Source: Euptelea pleiosperma (lineage: Eukaryota; Streptophyta; Magnoliopsida; Ranunculales; Eupteleaceae). From it: a stretch of DNA of 64,000 bases. The position numbers and the translations under genes were made by a program. The stretch spans positions 26,312,978 to 26,376,977 of the forward strand of contig CM068553.1 of the NCBI GenBank assembly GCA_035048495.1. Reading direction: 5' to 3'. This document shows positions 13,201-23,200 of the stretch, piece after piece (positions within the stretch are counted from its first letter, which is position 1; every line of letters starts with the position of its first letter). The notes below the pieces were generated by a model. That model did not search any database. It was not told the origin of the DNA and was given only the letters and a program-made list of their open reading frames with translations.

Positions 13201-14053
13201 ATAAGACACTCCGCACACATGTCGGACTCTGACACACATACCCGCATCAATGCAACATAGCCTACACTTGATATTAACGAGCAATGCTAATCTCTTGGGC
13301 CACCCACCTAGATACAATTCACAATTCCAAAATTTGACCAAATAATATGGTCCTTTCTGGAATCAGCAGAGTTTCACTGCACCACAGAATCTCCTGACCA
13401 GGACAGTGAGCCACAAAATATAATCCAAGGTGAGGAACTAGTTCGTTGTCACTTTTATGGATTCCAAATGTGCTCTATGAGAAAGATTCAACATCATTAA
13501 GAGCTCTCATTCTTCCAATTTCATCAGCAAAGGCATGTCATCAATTCCTGAAGGAAACAACACAAGGTTCTCCAAATTTGATCAACCTCATCATTCATCG
13601 CCATTACTACAAGGCCCAAAAGTTCTACCAGCTCCCGACCAAAATATTAAATCTAGAAAATCCTAAGAATCAAATCACCAATATCAAAATCTAAGTCCAA
13701 AAGCTTTGTAAAAAAAATCATAAACAATTTCAAATCCCAAACAATGAACTTGCTCCTACATAACTTATAACTTACACAAATAAGCGAACTTTGCCAAAAT
13801 AAAAAAATTCAAACTAACCGTCGGAACACTTGTTTTTGGAGAGAGACGCGGAACGAGTGTCCCTGTGATCAGGTGGTGGCTTCCCGGCGGAGGTGGACGG
13901 CACAGATAATCTATCCTTGTCCTTGCCATTAAATCCCTTCGAGGTCGACGGAGAGGATTTCTCAAGGTGCTTGTCTAGGGCATCATTGATGCGCTTACGA
14001 TCAAGGGGACCGATCTCCGACTTCGATCCCCCTCCGCCTCTATCTCTATACAT
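1066..14053 (-). CDS. CKB: Protein kinase CK2 regulatory beta subunit (3' end outside window)
   Basis: CK2 beta is the regulatory subunit of the tetrameric Ser/Thr kinase CK2; it dimerises through a zinc finger and docks the catalytic alpha subunits (nucleus and cytosol). Spliced exons 14053-13819, 11893-11675, 1428-1319 and 1231-1066 give 243 codons plus one base. The order is: Ser/Lys-rich N-terminal extension typical of plants (residues 1-85), acidic Ser/Glu/Asp stretch, the core beginning [18 protein letters not shown], the helical segment with [12 protein letters not shown], then a zinc finger. Its predicted ligands C200, C205, C228 and C231 have the same spacing as human CK2-beta C109/C114/C137/C140. 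About 40 C-terminal residues are missing from the window. All splice sites are GT-AG and phases agree (1, 1, 0, 1). Intron 2 is about 10.2 kb and full of mobile elements; intron 3 is only 87 bp. The exons have no frameshift or stop, so the gene is probably functional. The plant paralogue (CKB1-4) cannot be told. Confidence 0.9.
1319..1428 (-). CDS. CKB: CK2-beta exon 3
   Basis: Encodes the helix [17 protein letters not shown] and [16 protein letters not shown]. The acceptor is GCTCAG and the donor ATG|GTGAGA. It lies 10.2 kb from exon 2 because of the insertions in intron 2. Confidence 0.9.
1429..2030. other. CK2-beta intron 2, proximal part
   Basis: Intron sequence between exon 3 and a MITE. 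The short open frames here lack family similarity, and no other element is recognised. Confidence 0.5.
2031..2403. mobile_element. MITE with about 22-bp terminal inverted repeats
   Basis: The left end GGGTCAGGATCGGGGGACAA and the right end, read on the other strand (GGGTCAGGATTGGGGGAAAA), are near-perfect inverted repeats 373 bp apart. Inside are two further copies of a short block around GGTGAGGAGATCATCCTCAC. The element sits between TA-rich tracts (TATATATATC before, a TA microsatellite after), so the target duplication cannot be fixed. It is too short to code for a transposase. The superfamily is not certain. Confidence 0.7.
2640..3447 (-). mobile_element. Truncated Ty1/copia element, 5' end (LTR plus primer site)
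   Basis: Read on the minus strand, an LTR of about 527 bp (3447 to 2921, TGTTTTGATA ... GTTACA) is followed at 2920-2909 by a primer-binding site close to TGGTATCAGAGC (initiator Met tRNA; here TTGGTATCAAAG). The start of the internal region follows (to roughly 2640) and then the element is lost. The outer LTR edge is inferred from TG/CA ends only. No second LTR was seen, so the element is truncated. It lies inside CK2-beta intron 2, in the same orientation as the gene. Confidence 0.55.
3448..3624. other. CK2-beta intron 2, short unassigned stretch
   Basis: Sequence between the truncated copia and the inverted LTR pair; its last five bases are GACAT, a possible target duplication of the pair. 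Confidence 0.4.
3625..6258 (+). repeat. Left arm of inverted LTR pair
   Basis: Starts TGTAATAACCTGAAC and runs to the TTATTTATTTTTCC boundary. The block at 4,650-5,380 repeats a module of about 185 bp (GAAACCTCTGTGAATCTATT ... AAGGATTTCGACCTA) roughly four times. The open frame at 5640-6125 is an accident of this sequence. Confidence 0.7.
6355..9132 (-). repeat. Right arm of inverted LTR pair
   Basis: Mirror copy of the left arm, starting on the minus strand TGTAATATCTTGAAC at 9132. Point differences and small indels are spread along the arm. That is more than a recent palindrome would show, so it is either an old duplication or two separate insertions. Confidence 0.7.
9133..9779. other. CK2-beta intron 2, unassigned
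   Basis: No gene. Around 9430-9535 a degenerate segment with GTGTC/GACAC words resembles the dispersed repeats at 12862-13240 and 23178-23430. Confidence 0.4.
9780..10720 (-). mobile_element. LINE remnant (C-terminal reverse-transcriptase/tail region)
   Basis: The minus strand at 10427-10373 reads [18 protein letters not shown], the hallmark block found after the reverse-transcriptase domain of many plant LINEs (usually [18 protein letters not shown]). Further pieces of the same tail can be traced but are broken by frameshifts and stops: a NSDKIE-like block and a segment matching the family's GVGA-type region. It is a dead 5'-truncated copy inside CK2-beta intron 2, in the same orientation as the gene. 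The clade (RTE-like or L1-like) is uncertain. Confidence 0.65.
10005..10203. repeat. Direct repeat, copy 1
   Basis: About 200 bp (GATGAAATAGTTTTCCCTTG to GTTGATTCATG) recurs with about 85% identity at 11218-11425. It lies within or next to the LINE remnant, so both copies are probably LINE-derived. Confidence 0.65.
11218..11425. repeat. Direct repeat, copy 2
   Basis: Second copy of the block at 10005-10203, with a small insertion near 11390. It is separated from exon 2 of CK2 beta by about 250 bp. Confidence 0.65.
11675..11893 (-). CDS. CKB: CK2-beta exon 2
   Basis: Acceptor is TTGCAG before AGGAATC. The exon carries the acidic stretch ([17 protein letters not shown]) and the most conserved core of the family, ending [17 protein letters not shown], with donor GTAAGC. 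It joins exon 1 and exon 3 in phase 1. Confidence 0.9.
11894..13818. other. CK2-beta intron 1
   Basis: A 1925-bp intron with GT-AG borders. Apart from the degenerate repeat at 12862-13240 no element is recognised. Confidence 0.75.
12862..13240. repeat. Degenerate dispersed repeat with GTGTC/GACAC-rich ends
   Basis: Both ends are rich in CCGACA, TGTCGGA and similar words in opposite orientation around an AT-rich middle. Similar arrangements occur at about 21330-21680 and 23178-23430. This looks like an old non-autonomous DNA element family; the borders are approximate. Confidence 0.35.
13819..14053 (-). CDS. CKB: CK2-beta exon 1
   Basis: Codons 1-78 plus one base. The start is the ATG at 14053, opening the motif MYRDRG that begins plant CK2 beta subunits. 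The exon encodes the basic, Ser-rich plant N-terminal extension. The donor is GTTAGT directly after the GAC-G of the Asp-Glu junction. The unspliced frame stops at once in the intron, which supports the splice. Confidence 0.85.
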
Positions 14054-14500
14054 GTCCTCCTCCCCTGCTCTCTATACACGTAACACCACCACACCTTTTA
14101 TTGATCTCCCAACATATTATGAGCAGAAACTAGGTTTTCAGAAAGAGAAAAGAGACGAAAGTTAGGGTTTTGATGATCAGAATCAGACAAAGATACAGAC
14201 AGAGATACTGAGAGAGAAACCCTAGATTTGAAGAGTAAGATAAGAAGAGAGTTGCGGTTTTGAAAGGAGGAGTTTTCGACGTGATGAAGAGAAAGAGAGA
14301 AGCGAAGCCTCCCCTCCTCTCTCTCTCTCTCTCTTTGGTCTTTTCTGGGTCTTGCTCGCTTCGTGGAGAGAGAGAGAGAGAGAGAGAGAAGGTATTTTGT
14401 TTAGGGAGTGTTACGGTTGAAGAGTAGACTGCGCACCCCTTTGCTCCGGCGAGTTTCCCAGCGCCGGCGGACAATCCCTAATATAATGTTTTAGTTGGAA
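14054..14500 (-). promoter_or_regulatory. CK2-beta 5' leader and promoter region
   Basis: Upstream of the ATG on the minus strand there are two GA/CT microsatellites (about 14320-14335 and 14362-14392), a telo-box-like AACCCTAG (plus strand 14218) and, near 14478-14488, a TATA-like CATTATATTAG. GA/CT-rich leaders are common in plant housekeeping genes. The transcription start is inferred. Confidence 0.5.
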
Positions 14501-14672
14501 TATTTGTGAGGAGAAAATTATGATGTTTTATTTGTGTGGTCCGACTTCCCTCCTTGTTGGACTTGTTTCTCTTCTAGGGCATTTTTTTTTTTTTTGACTT
14601 GCACCATGACTAAATTTGCGTACATAGCACACAAAACCTAGGTCTTCAATTTGATATGGAACAGGTTCTGAT

Positions 14673-14846
14673 GAACAATAAAAGTGAACCAAAAAACTTC
14701 ACGTTTTTTCTCGGCCGTGGATCCCGAGAATCCAACGGTGGTTTTGCTTTTGCAAAATGATGCCAGCTCAGCACTATTAACCACCGTTGATTCTCAGGAT
14801 CCATGGCCGAGAAAAAATGTGAACTTTTTTGGTTAACTTTTGTTTG
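14673..14846. repeat. Perfect-looking hairpin (MITE-like) upstream of CK2 beta
   Basis: Arms of about 70 bp (14673-14743 and 14779-14846) are inverted copies with few mismatches around a 35-base loop. The stem includes the GGCCGTGGATCC / GGATCCATGGCC pair. It lies about 200 bp beyond the inferred CK2-beta promoter. A short MITE is most likely; a small-RNA hairpin precursor is possible but unproven. Confidence 0.7.
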
Positions 14847-14959
14847 GGGATGTTTGGTAACGAATTTTAAGTTGTTTGGCATAACCACCCTTCTGCGACT
14901 CGGTCTATCATTTAATACAGTCATTGACTCACATTGACTAACAATTTTTTCATAAAAAG

Positions 14960-15158
14960 GACAAAACTGCTCAACCTTCCAACCATGGACCATGAACGAG
15001 ATTTTCTCAGCCGCAAGCTATTTCTCCTCGCCCTTGTAGCTGACCACGATCATGGGCTTGTGATCAGGCCCAGCCATGACCTTAAAAGGCAAGAGCTTCA
15101 TGTCACCTTGATCAGAGGCATTGCTAAATCTCCTCCCAGTCAAACGCATGGCATTTGG
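14960..15158 (-). pseudogene. HSP70 pseudogene fragment (ATPase domain)
   Basis: The minus strand encodes a stretch like cytosolic HSP70/HSC70: AMRLTGRRFSN, then MKLLPFKVMAGP, KPMIVVSYKGEEK, an in-frame stop where the family has a polar residue, then the family's AAEKIS block. It corresponds to roughly residues 70-130 of the 650-residue chaperone. The fragment begins close to the position of the conserved intron of plant HSC70 genes. The rest of the gene is absent, so it is a relic. Confidence 0.75.
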
Positions 15159-15299
15159 AGAAAGGAGATAATAAAACATCACAAACACATTCGAGGTGCA
15201 AAAGCTGAGAGGAAATAAACCAAATCTCTCAAAAATACACAACACATCGTTCATCCACATGAGCAATAAAAAAAGTACAAATGTATTAAACAAGAAAAG

Positions 15300-15737
15300 A
15301 ATATCCTTATTTTAGATTTGAAAATCTAGAAATATATCCAACCCAAATCGACAAAGACTACATATCTCCTCTATTGAGAGAGAGAGAGAGAGAGAGGTGG
15401 TATTACCTATTGCCCAAAAGAGCTTGAAGGTGGATTATCATCTTCTCTACATGATTGATAAAGTTACCACGTTTGATCCTCGGTCTAAGGTAATTAGCCC
15501 ATCTAAGCCTGCTGCATCATAGCAACCCTAACAACACCCACATCAAAGATAACGGTGTGAGTAAAACTAGATAACATATAGTGTAAATCAAATTTGGCTT
15601 CATTACTGTTGACAGTGATAATGTGGACTGCTTCGAAAATCACGACCAAGGGATGTAGGAATCTTCGGTCAAAGTCCACTTTAGTGAATGGTCAAATGAG
15701 AGGCTAGGGCATTTCTAAGAGCTTCGTCGTATGATCT
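15300..15737. other. Intergenic, GA microsatellite
   Basis: Contains a GA tract at about 15375-15397. No gene or named element was recognised; it leads into the 130-bp array. Confidence 0.45.
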
Positions 15738-17700
15738 AATCACATACGGTTGTGTAAAAGATAGGAATACACAACCATATACTGTCAGAACTGTCAGAAT
15801 TTGAGTGGATTTAAAGAAAATCAAGATTGTCAGTTTCCTTAAGAACAGTCACATATCTTCCAAAACTAATCACATACGGTTGTGTAGGACATTGAGATAC
15901 ACAACCGTATGGCCTCAAATCTACAAGATCGGGTGTCAATTTTGCTAAAAAGGGCATGCCTCACTTTCTGAGCCAAGCAGTGCAAGATCAGAGAAAGTAA
16001 TCACATATGGTTGTGTAAAATAGGGAACTATACGACCGTATGGTGTCAGATCAGCAAGATGCACCGTCGATTTTGAGATAAATGGCACGTGCCATTTTAA
16101 CGGTTGAGATGGGCCCAGATGGAAAAAGTAATTACATACGATTGTCTAGGCCTAGGAGCTACACAACCGGATAGGGTAGATCTGGAAGATCTGCCCTATA
16201 TCTTGAGATATCATAGTATGTTCATTTTGATGGCCCAGATCAACTTGATAAAAAAAACGTAACCTCATACAGTTGTACAAGAGGATATTTGGAGCCTTGT
16301 TAGCAATCATCCGATTAATTCACGATTAATTCGGGAATTTTATGTTTTTTTCAAGAAAAGTTTTATTCGTTCGAAATTTGAATAATTCAAAAAAATTCAA
16401 TTTTTTTCAAGCTCATACGAATTGAACACGCTTTTAAGAATTTTTGAAAATTTTGTTTCAAAAAAAAGAACGGGCCAGAACCGTTGTTTATTCCCAGAAA
16501 AACAACGTTGAAGGTATGTTGTTTTCCTCTGTCCCTCAGTTACTCTACCACTTGGGTAGATCTTAAGCGATCGCCCCTCCTAAGTGCAATAGATGCCGTT
16601 AACCTAGGCCATGGGCCTTTTTGATCACCCATTGACCCCGTGAAGGTAAGTATATTTTCCCCCTTTTATTCTAGTCCTATTTATACAACTCAAACTCCCT
16701 TAACTATCACTTATTTCTCCGATATGAGATTAAAGTAGAAAAAACAAAAAGTGCTTGAACCACACGTCCTTATGTTTTATTTAGCTAAAGATAAAAAGTA
16801 ATTAGAACAAAATGTACTTATTGGTTGACTCAACCTCAAGTAGTATATTGACTCCCTTTCAGCATGTACCAAATTTTTAGTACCTATAATACATTGGACT
16901 ATGGTAGCTATATATATTATTAAATATATTGATTCTCTTTCAAAATATATCGAATTTTTGGTTTTCGAATTTTTAAAGTAGAACGTATAAAACATGTATA
17001 AACTGTATGCCGCATATTTGCCATTTAGTGATCTTTTGGCCGAATTTTTGAAACCCAAAATCGAATAAAACTCGAATTTTTCCCGTATTGACTTTTTGCC
17101 GTATTACGAATTGCTAACAAGGATTTAGAGCAGATCTAATGGTTCAAAACTCAAATCAGTTGGGTATATGGGCAGATTTTCAAGATCAAAGGCAGAAGTC
17201 ATTCCAGCCATCTAATCGAATTTGAACAAGGCAGATGCACCATTGATCAACCATTTTAACCACATCCGGATGTGTAGAACATCCTACTACACAACCGTAT
17301 TTCTTTACTTTTATAGAACTACCTCCCATTTGGCCAGAAAACTACCAATGCCCTTTTTTTCGAGATGTGCACATGATCTGCCAAAGCTAATTGCATACGA
17401 TTGTGTAGGACCTCCTACCACACAAACTTATCCCTTAACTTGTTCAGAATAATCCTATGTTTGATTAGAAATGCAGTTATGCCCTTTCCTCTAGATGCGC
17501 GCATGATTTGCCAAAACTAATTACATACGGTTGTGTAGGACCTTCTACTACACAACCATATCCCTTTACTTTTCCAAAACTACCCCCCATTTGGCCAAAA
17601 AACCACCCATGCCCTTTTTCCTTGAGATGCGCGCAGAATTTGTCAAATCTAATGGCATACGGTTGTGTAGGACTTCTAATTACACAACCATATATGATTG
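15738..17700. repeat. 130-bp tandem array with a dyad in every unit
   Basis: A motif CATACGGTTGTGTAG followed after about 8-14 bases by its inverted copy CTACACAACCGTATG recurs at 15741, 15871, 16001, 16131 and 16265, then after an inserted element at 17259, 17391, 17521 and 17651. The period is almost exactly 130 bp. The dyad is more conserved than the rest of each unit. The left and right halves of the array differ in their filler sequence. It is not CRISPR: a plant context, very long diverged units and no cas genes. It could be part of a degraded LTR or an embryonic satellite. Confidence 0.8.
16295..17122. mobile_element. Non-autonomous hAT-like transposon
   Basis: The ends are inverted repeats (CCTTGTTAGCAAT at 16295, ATTGCTAACAAGG ending 17122). 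They are flanked by 8-bp duplications ATTTGGAG and ATTTAGAG, differing at one base; 8 bp is the hAT size. The 828 bp have no transposase frame. It splits the 130-bp array: removing it and one duplication brings the two array halves close to phase. Confidence 0.75.
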
Positions 17701-18663
17701 TTTTGTACAGATTATTTGTGATTCTTATGTTTTTCCCTCAAGAAGGTGAGTCTGCAACATGTGCAGACCCCTCCTAGAACTCTGGAAATAGAGGATCCTA
17801 GGGACAGAAGAAAGGGGGGTTTTTAGTAAGGTAAAAAATAGGTTTATACCCTATCGAAATTCATTTAGAATTTGACTTAGTGTTTTCCTTTAGACTTGTG
17901 ATCAATCCAATAAGAAATGTAAAATTATTTCCAGATCTACTTCGTCATTTTCTTCAAACAAGGTAAGAAATACAATCCTAATCACTTTAGCTAGGCGTTC
18001 CTCTTCTAAGGACTTCTATGCTAGACATATCATACATAATGACTAGAATGTTCCTCACTTGATCCTAAGATGATGAACTGAAGCAATTAAACAAATCTAT
18101 CCTTTGTGGATCTTTCGATTCCACTTAGGATAGGTAAATAGGCAAGAATCTAGAATTAGAACATCATCGAGATCGGAGAATCCTCCAAATTAATTGATGA
18201 ATAATAATAAAGAGAAATTTAGCCCTCGGGATGACTGGACTTAATGACCATTGATACACTTAAAGAATACCCAGTGAGTATTCAGCTGGTTGACATCGAA
18301 CCAAAACTGTTGGACAACATTTTGGACATTCCCTAATCCCTTAGTGTGACAGCCTTAGGGAACAATCTAGCATGACATAACTTGACCTCCGTTAAACAAT
18401 TTGGAACCACTAATCCACCAAAGTAACATGAACACCAATTAAATCTTTAGTTCATCAATCAAACCTTATTTCAGCGAGAGAGGGTAGAGTCCAAAATGAC
18501 CACAACAATATGGCGCCGTTGCACGTCGACCCCTGTATTCCTTGTTGATTGCTTCAGCACGTCCTCCCAAGGAATGGGTGCTTAGAGCATAATCTGTATT
18601 ACAATTATCATCTGTGAATATATTAATTTATTTACATCTATCTGAGTTAAAGGAGACTTTGTT
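17701..18663. other. Intergenic with a possible tRNA-Asp primer-site relic
   Basis: No gene. At 18511-18523 TGGCGCCGTTGC matches the start of the primer-binding site used by Athila-type Ty3 elements, preceded by ACAACA as an LTR 3' end could be. If real, the sequence to its left, perhaps including the 130-bp array, may be a decayed LTR. Confidence 0.3.
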
Positions 18664-18975
18664 CCACCACCGATCTTGTCATTCTCTTTTTGCAATCTTC
18701 CTCAGAAACTCCAACGAAATTTAGAAGCTGTAAGATATGAAATACCCACACCTATCCAAATGCAAGCCATTCCAGCTACTTTGATTGGGAAAAACTTGCT
18801 TGCTTCAGCTGATACAGGCTCGAGTAAAATAGCTTCTTTTCTGGTTCCTGTAGTTTCTCACAGTGCAAAAGCCCCTCAGATCAGAAGAAGCCCTTAGCGA
18901 TGGTTCTAGCACCAACTTAAGAGCTATGTGCAGGTGGAGGAACATGCCAAACTACTTGGAAAGGGTCTGCCCTTC
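18664..18975 (+). pseudogene. DEAD-box RNA helicase pseudogene fragment (RH41-like)
   Basis: Open frame 18676-18897 shows the Q motif (PTPIQMQAIPA) and Walker A region (ASADTGSSKIASFLVP). The family sequence GSGKT is changed to GSSKI, which would abolish ATP binding. Downstream the motif Ia block reads VLAPT then a stop, followed by a one-base frame change into an EEHAKLLGKGLPF-like block. Similarity is closest to the plant helicase RH41 group as I remember it. It is a single broken N-terminal piece. Confidence 0.75.
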
Positions 18976-20250
18976 ACCATTTTCATTTTTCTTCCCTTAT
19001 TCCTCACTGAGAATGCAAACGAACTTTAATTTACTCGACAAGATGCTATTGCACGTAAGGTAAGTCAAAGACTCCAGAAGGGTAAAATGGAAAACATACC
19101 ACATGTTTTATACAATTTGTGTAATGTCTGAGAGAAAGAGGCCTCGAGTCTAATATTTTAAAAAGCATGATCAAAGGGTCTAGATAAATTTTGTATGGTT
19201 TTAAATGCCCCAATGGTTGTATTCTACGGCCTTTATGGTATTTCTCTGAAGAAAAAATAAGACGTAAAACATTCATGAAAAAAAAAATAGCCCAATAAGT
19301 AAAAAAAAATGAGATAATTAAGTCATGTTAGATGAAAACACCAATGACTAGTAATGTAAAAGTTGGAAGGGGCTAAAAAGGGGTAGGAACGACCAGAACG
19401 AAGAGACTGAAGTTTTAAGAGACGACTTGTATGAACCTCCGTTAGAGAGAGCTTTGGACAAAATTTCCCTCTCAAAATGACTGATGTACGACAAGGCCTA
19501 AACCTAACCCATGTTATACTCCAAAGGGTCCGTGTCAGACATCTTGGAGGGGACCTTCAAAATTTGAAGGTACCCGGGACCAGTAAATTTTTTCTCTACA
19601 CGTGGACCTGTAACAGGTTTTGGACCCATAAAAAGATTCAGACACAAGTTGGCCCTGAAGCATAGAAAAATCGAACAGAATTTACATTGCAGACAAACAA
19701 CCCTACAAGTACCTAGAAGGCATCCTTAAATTCTTAAAACAAGACTCCATAGTTCATTTTTATCAATATGATGCTGTCAGTTTTAGAACTATGGGTCTGC
19801 CTTCTTTGCAAAGCAGGCCATCATGTCAGGGACAGGCAACTTCGGATAGCTGATGGGGACCCATGCTCGCTGCAGCACTTACTTGTCCAAAATCAACCCA
19901 TGGACGGACTATAATGTGGCAGCTAATGAGAGCCCATTGATATGTGCATGGGCTTGTACAATTGAACATCAACATATCAAATCCAGCAACTCATCCACCT
20001 GACTGCAATTTCATGAAGAAGCCACAAAAACAATCTGAGCATGCCTAATTTTTACAATCCCATTACTCAACAAAACATTTCCTTTGTCAACAAATTCATG
20101 ATGGCAGAAATAATCTCCAAGAGATAAAACCTACTGTGAGTTCAAGTGTTAGTACTTTAGAAACATAAAAAATAAGAACACTCCTTATACCCAAGACTTC
20201 CAAACATAAAAAGGAAAATAGAATAAGCTATTGTGCCTTCATCCCTCAGT
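18976..20250. other. Intergenic / RPL37A 3' side
   Basis: No supported gene. The part next to 20250 should contain the RPL37A 3' untranslated region and polyadenylation site; no clear signal was fixed. Confidence 0.4.
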
Positions 20251-23200
20251 CTACTCCCTCAGCCTCCGGATAGTGCTCCTGACAGTCACAGCACTAGCGG
20301 TGCTGTATTGGTAATCAGACAAACGGCAATAAGAACCTTTAGCAAAGAAAAGATAGAGAGAGGTGCATTGAAATAGAAAGAAAAGATAATCTTTACTTCA
20401 AGGTGTAAGCACCACCAGCTTTTACTTTGCCGCAGTCTTTGCAGCCCCAAATTCCCATAGCCTTCCTCTTCACTGCATACTGCACCAGTGTACCATTGAT
20501 TAGAATTCTAACATGCATTTGACACCAAGCACTGATACACTGAAGGCCCAAAGATGGAAACAAGAAGATTCAAGCCTAAGAAAATAATATACCTTCCCAC
20601 AAAACTCGCAAAAGTACTTTGCATGTTGACTAACCTCCATCTTCTTAATCTGCTTTCGCAGACTCGCACCATATCGGGTACCTGAAACACCATCAATTCA
20701 GTACCGCTGCTTCTGTAATGAGATGTCTGTACCTAAGGTCCATCATATATACTAATAAGATCTGTATTAACAATAATGTTGGGCTCTTACCATATTTTCC
20801 CACGATACTTGCCTTCTTTGTACGCTTAGTCTGCATCCACAAGCAAAGGCATCAACATGGAAACTAATAACAAGCACCCTAGTACCTATTTACATAGAAA
20901 AGAATTTAACCAATGCAATAAAACTACTGCTGCATGGATTTTTTCTGGACCACCCAGCAATATTTTCCAGAAAATCCTAAAGAATATGGAGACGGGATGA
21001 TTACAACCATATGGGATAGTTACAACTATCTCCCAGGTGGCACTTTGAATGTTGGATAACCCGCAGGTCACGAGGAAAACTAGCATCTTCTCAAGAAAAC
21101 CTCTCTTTTATTTCCAGAGAAGTATTAGGCAATCACGGTACTACCATATTTATCAAAGTACCTAATCTATATTACACAATTGACACATTCTTATCAACCT
21201 GGACTCCGGTCACCTCTTTGACCAAAAATCAGATTGATTGGATGTTTGAACCATCCTATAAGTTAAACGGAAAAACATTAAGTAGTCCCAGTATTACATA
21301 CTTACAACAATACCCTATGTAACATTGAAATAGACATGTGTCGTATCAGACATAGATATGAGGTGTACACATGTATTAAAATATAATGTGTTAGTTATAT
21401 TTAAAATAAAATGTTTTTTACATAAAAAACGAAGTAAAGAAAACAAGTTCATAAACCATGATTTATCAAATAAGTTAAATATGTTGGATTATAAGAGGGA
21501 AGACTATAAAACAACTAAAGCAGCATTTAACAATTTCATGTACTGTATAGAGGATGGAATAAATCTGTGTTCTTTCAGAAATGATCTTTTATAAAAATAA
21601 ATAAATAAATAAATTAAAGTTAAAATAAAGAGTAACACTGCAATATGCGTCACAACGTATGTCGGGACGTGTTGATTTGTGGATGTCCAACTATCTAAAA
21701 ATGAAACATTCAACTATCTAAAACAACCACATAATTTTACATTCCCAAACAGTCCCATGAATAAACTCACTTTGGTTTTCAAATATTTGAAAGAACCCCT
21801 TCTTTATAGACGATGGTACCTCTTTTCTATAAGGGAAGCATTAGATAGATCTGAAACACTATCATACTATATCACTACATACTCTATACTAGACCATGGT
21901 TGTATGCATGTGTTTTTCACCCGGTGTTTTTGAACTAAGACCACATTAAATCCAAACTTCTCATTTCATGTTCTTTTGATGTTGTCGTATTTTTTATGGT
22001 ATTTTTAGACTCCATTTTTTGTACCAAAATCGTACTAAACTCAAATTTTCCAGGGGCCAAAGTGCTATTCCATGTATTGCTAACTATAGTAGACAACCAA
22101 AAAACCTTAAAAGTGTTGTATCATTGTTACATAGGTAATACCTAGTCTATATTACTCTAATGATGCATATTCTTATCAACCTGAACAGTCCAATCAATGA
22201 ACATGTAGATGACCTCTTCCCCCAAAATCAGCTTTATCAAATGATTTTAATCATCCGATAAATAAACCTATATTTAGTCTACTATTCTTGTAGTTTTAGT
22301 CTTCCAAAAAGAGTACGATTGTGTGGGATTTTAGGACCACACGCAATCCTTTTGTTGGGGACCACAAATTGGTAAGATCTTTACCCCTTCTATGGTAAAG
22401 ACCTGTACTCATTTAATTTTTTCCATAAGTTTTTTGTGCTCATAATTAGAACATTTATTTGAGGAAAATAAAGGTCCTCCACAAACTCGGAAACCATCCC
22501 CACACCCCGCCACTGGCACTACAAACACTATATCACACAAACATCTTCTAGGATTTCATAGGGCCTAAAGCCGCCCCAACCACATTACTTGGATCACCCC
22601 GAGAGGTTCTGTGTTATAGACTTATAGTCAGAGCAATAATAGATGCTACCGATGTATAATCATCAATATTCACTAGCATGAAGTGAGACATTTTAGCAAC
22701 GTCCATAACAGTAGGGTGGACAATGACCATGTCAACTTTGAGATAATCTACAGAATCAGAACATAACCAAATCTCTTCCCAATCTGTAATATTTGCTTGT
22801 TATGCCATTGCACAGTTATTAGCCTTGATGTAGCAATTACAATAAATTCAAAATAGAGGGAGAAAGAAGATAAACACAAGAATAAGGAAAAGAAAATTTA
22901 ATCCTTTATTGACCCATAACCATAAGCCTCTTTTCCCCTCATAATTAGAAACTTTATTTGAGGAAAAGAAGGGACCTTCCACACTCAAACAGTAAGATTG
23001 TCAAAGCACATAGTGGCGTACACAAATTTGAAAAAAGTCAACTTGCAACAGGTTTTGAGAAATCCAGTGACAAGCTACAAATTTCTTATGGAGGGATAAA
23101 ATAAAATAAAAACTTGAAATGGCACCAAATGGTCTCATGCACAAAAGATGGGACTTCAGATGTATTTGCCATGTAACAAAGGCATGGATAAATGTGCCAG

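Noticed and set aside
14130..14474. 114-residue minus-strand frame upstream of CK2 beta
   Set aside because: It covers the 5' leader and GA repeats; the protein is low-complexity Ser/Leu/Arg.
15738..17700. Repeat-spacer look of the 130-bp array as a CRISPR
   Set aside because: Plant nuclear context, units diverged, no direct repeat of 25-40 bp with unique spacers and no cas genes.
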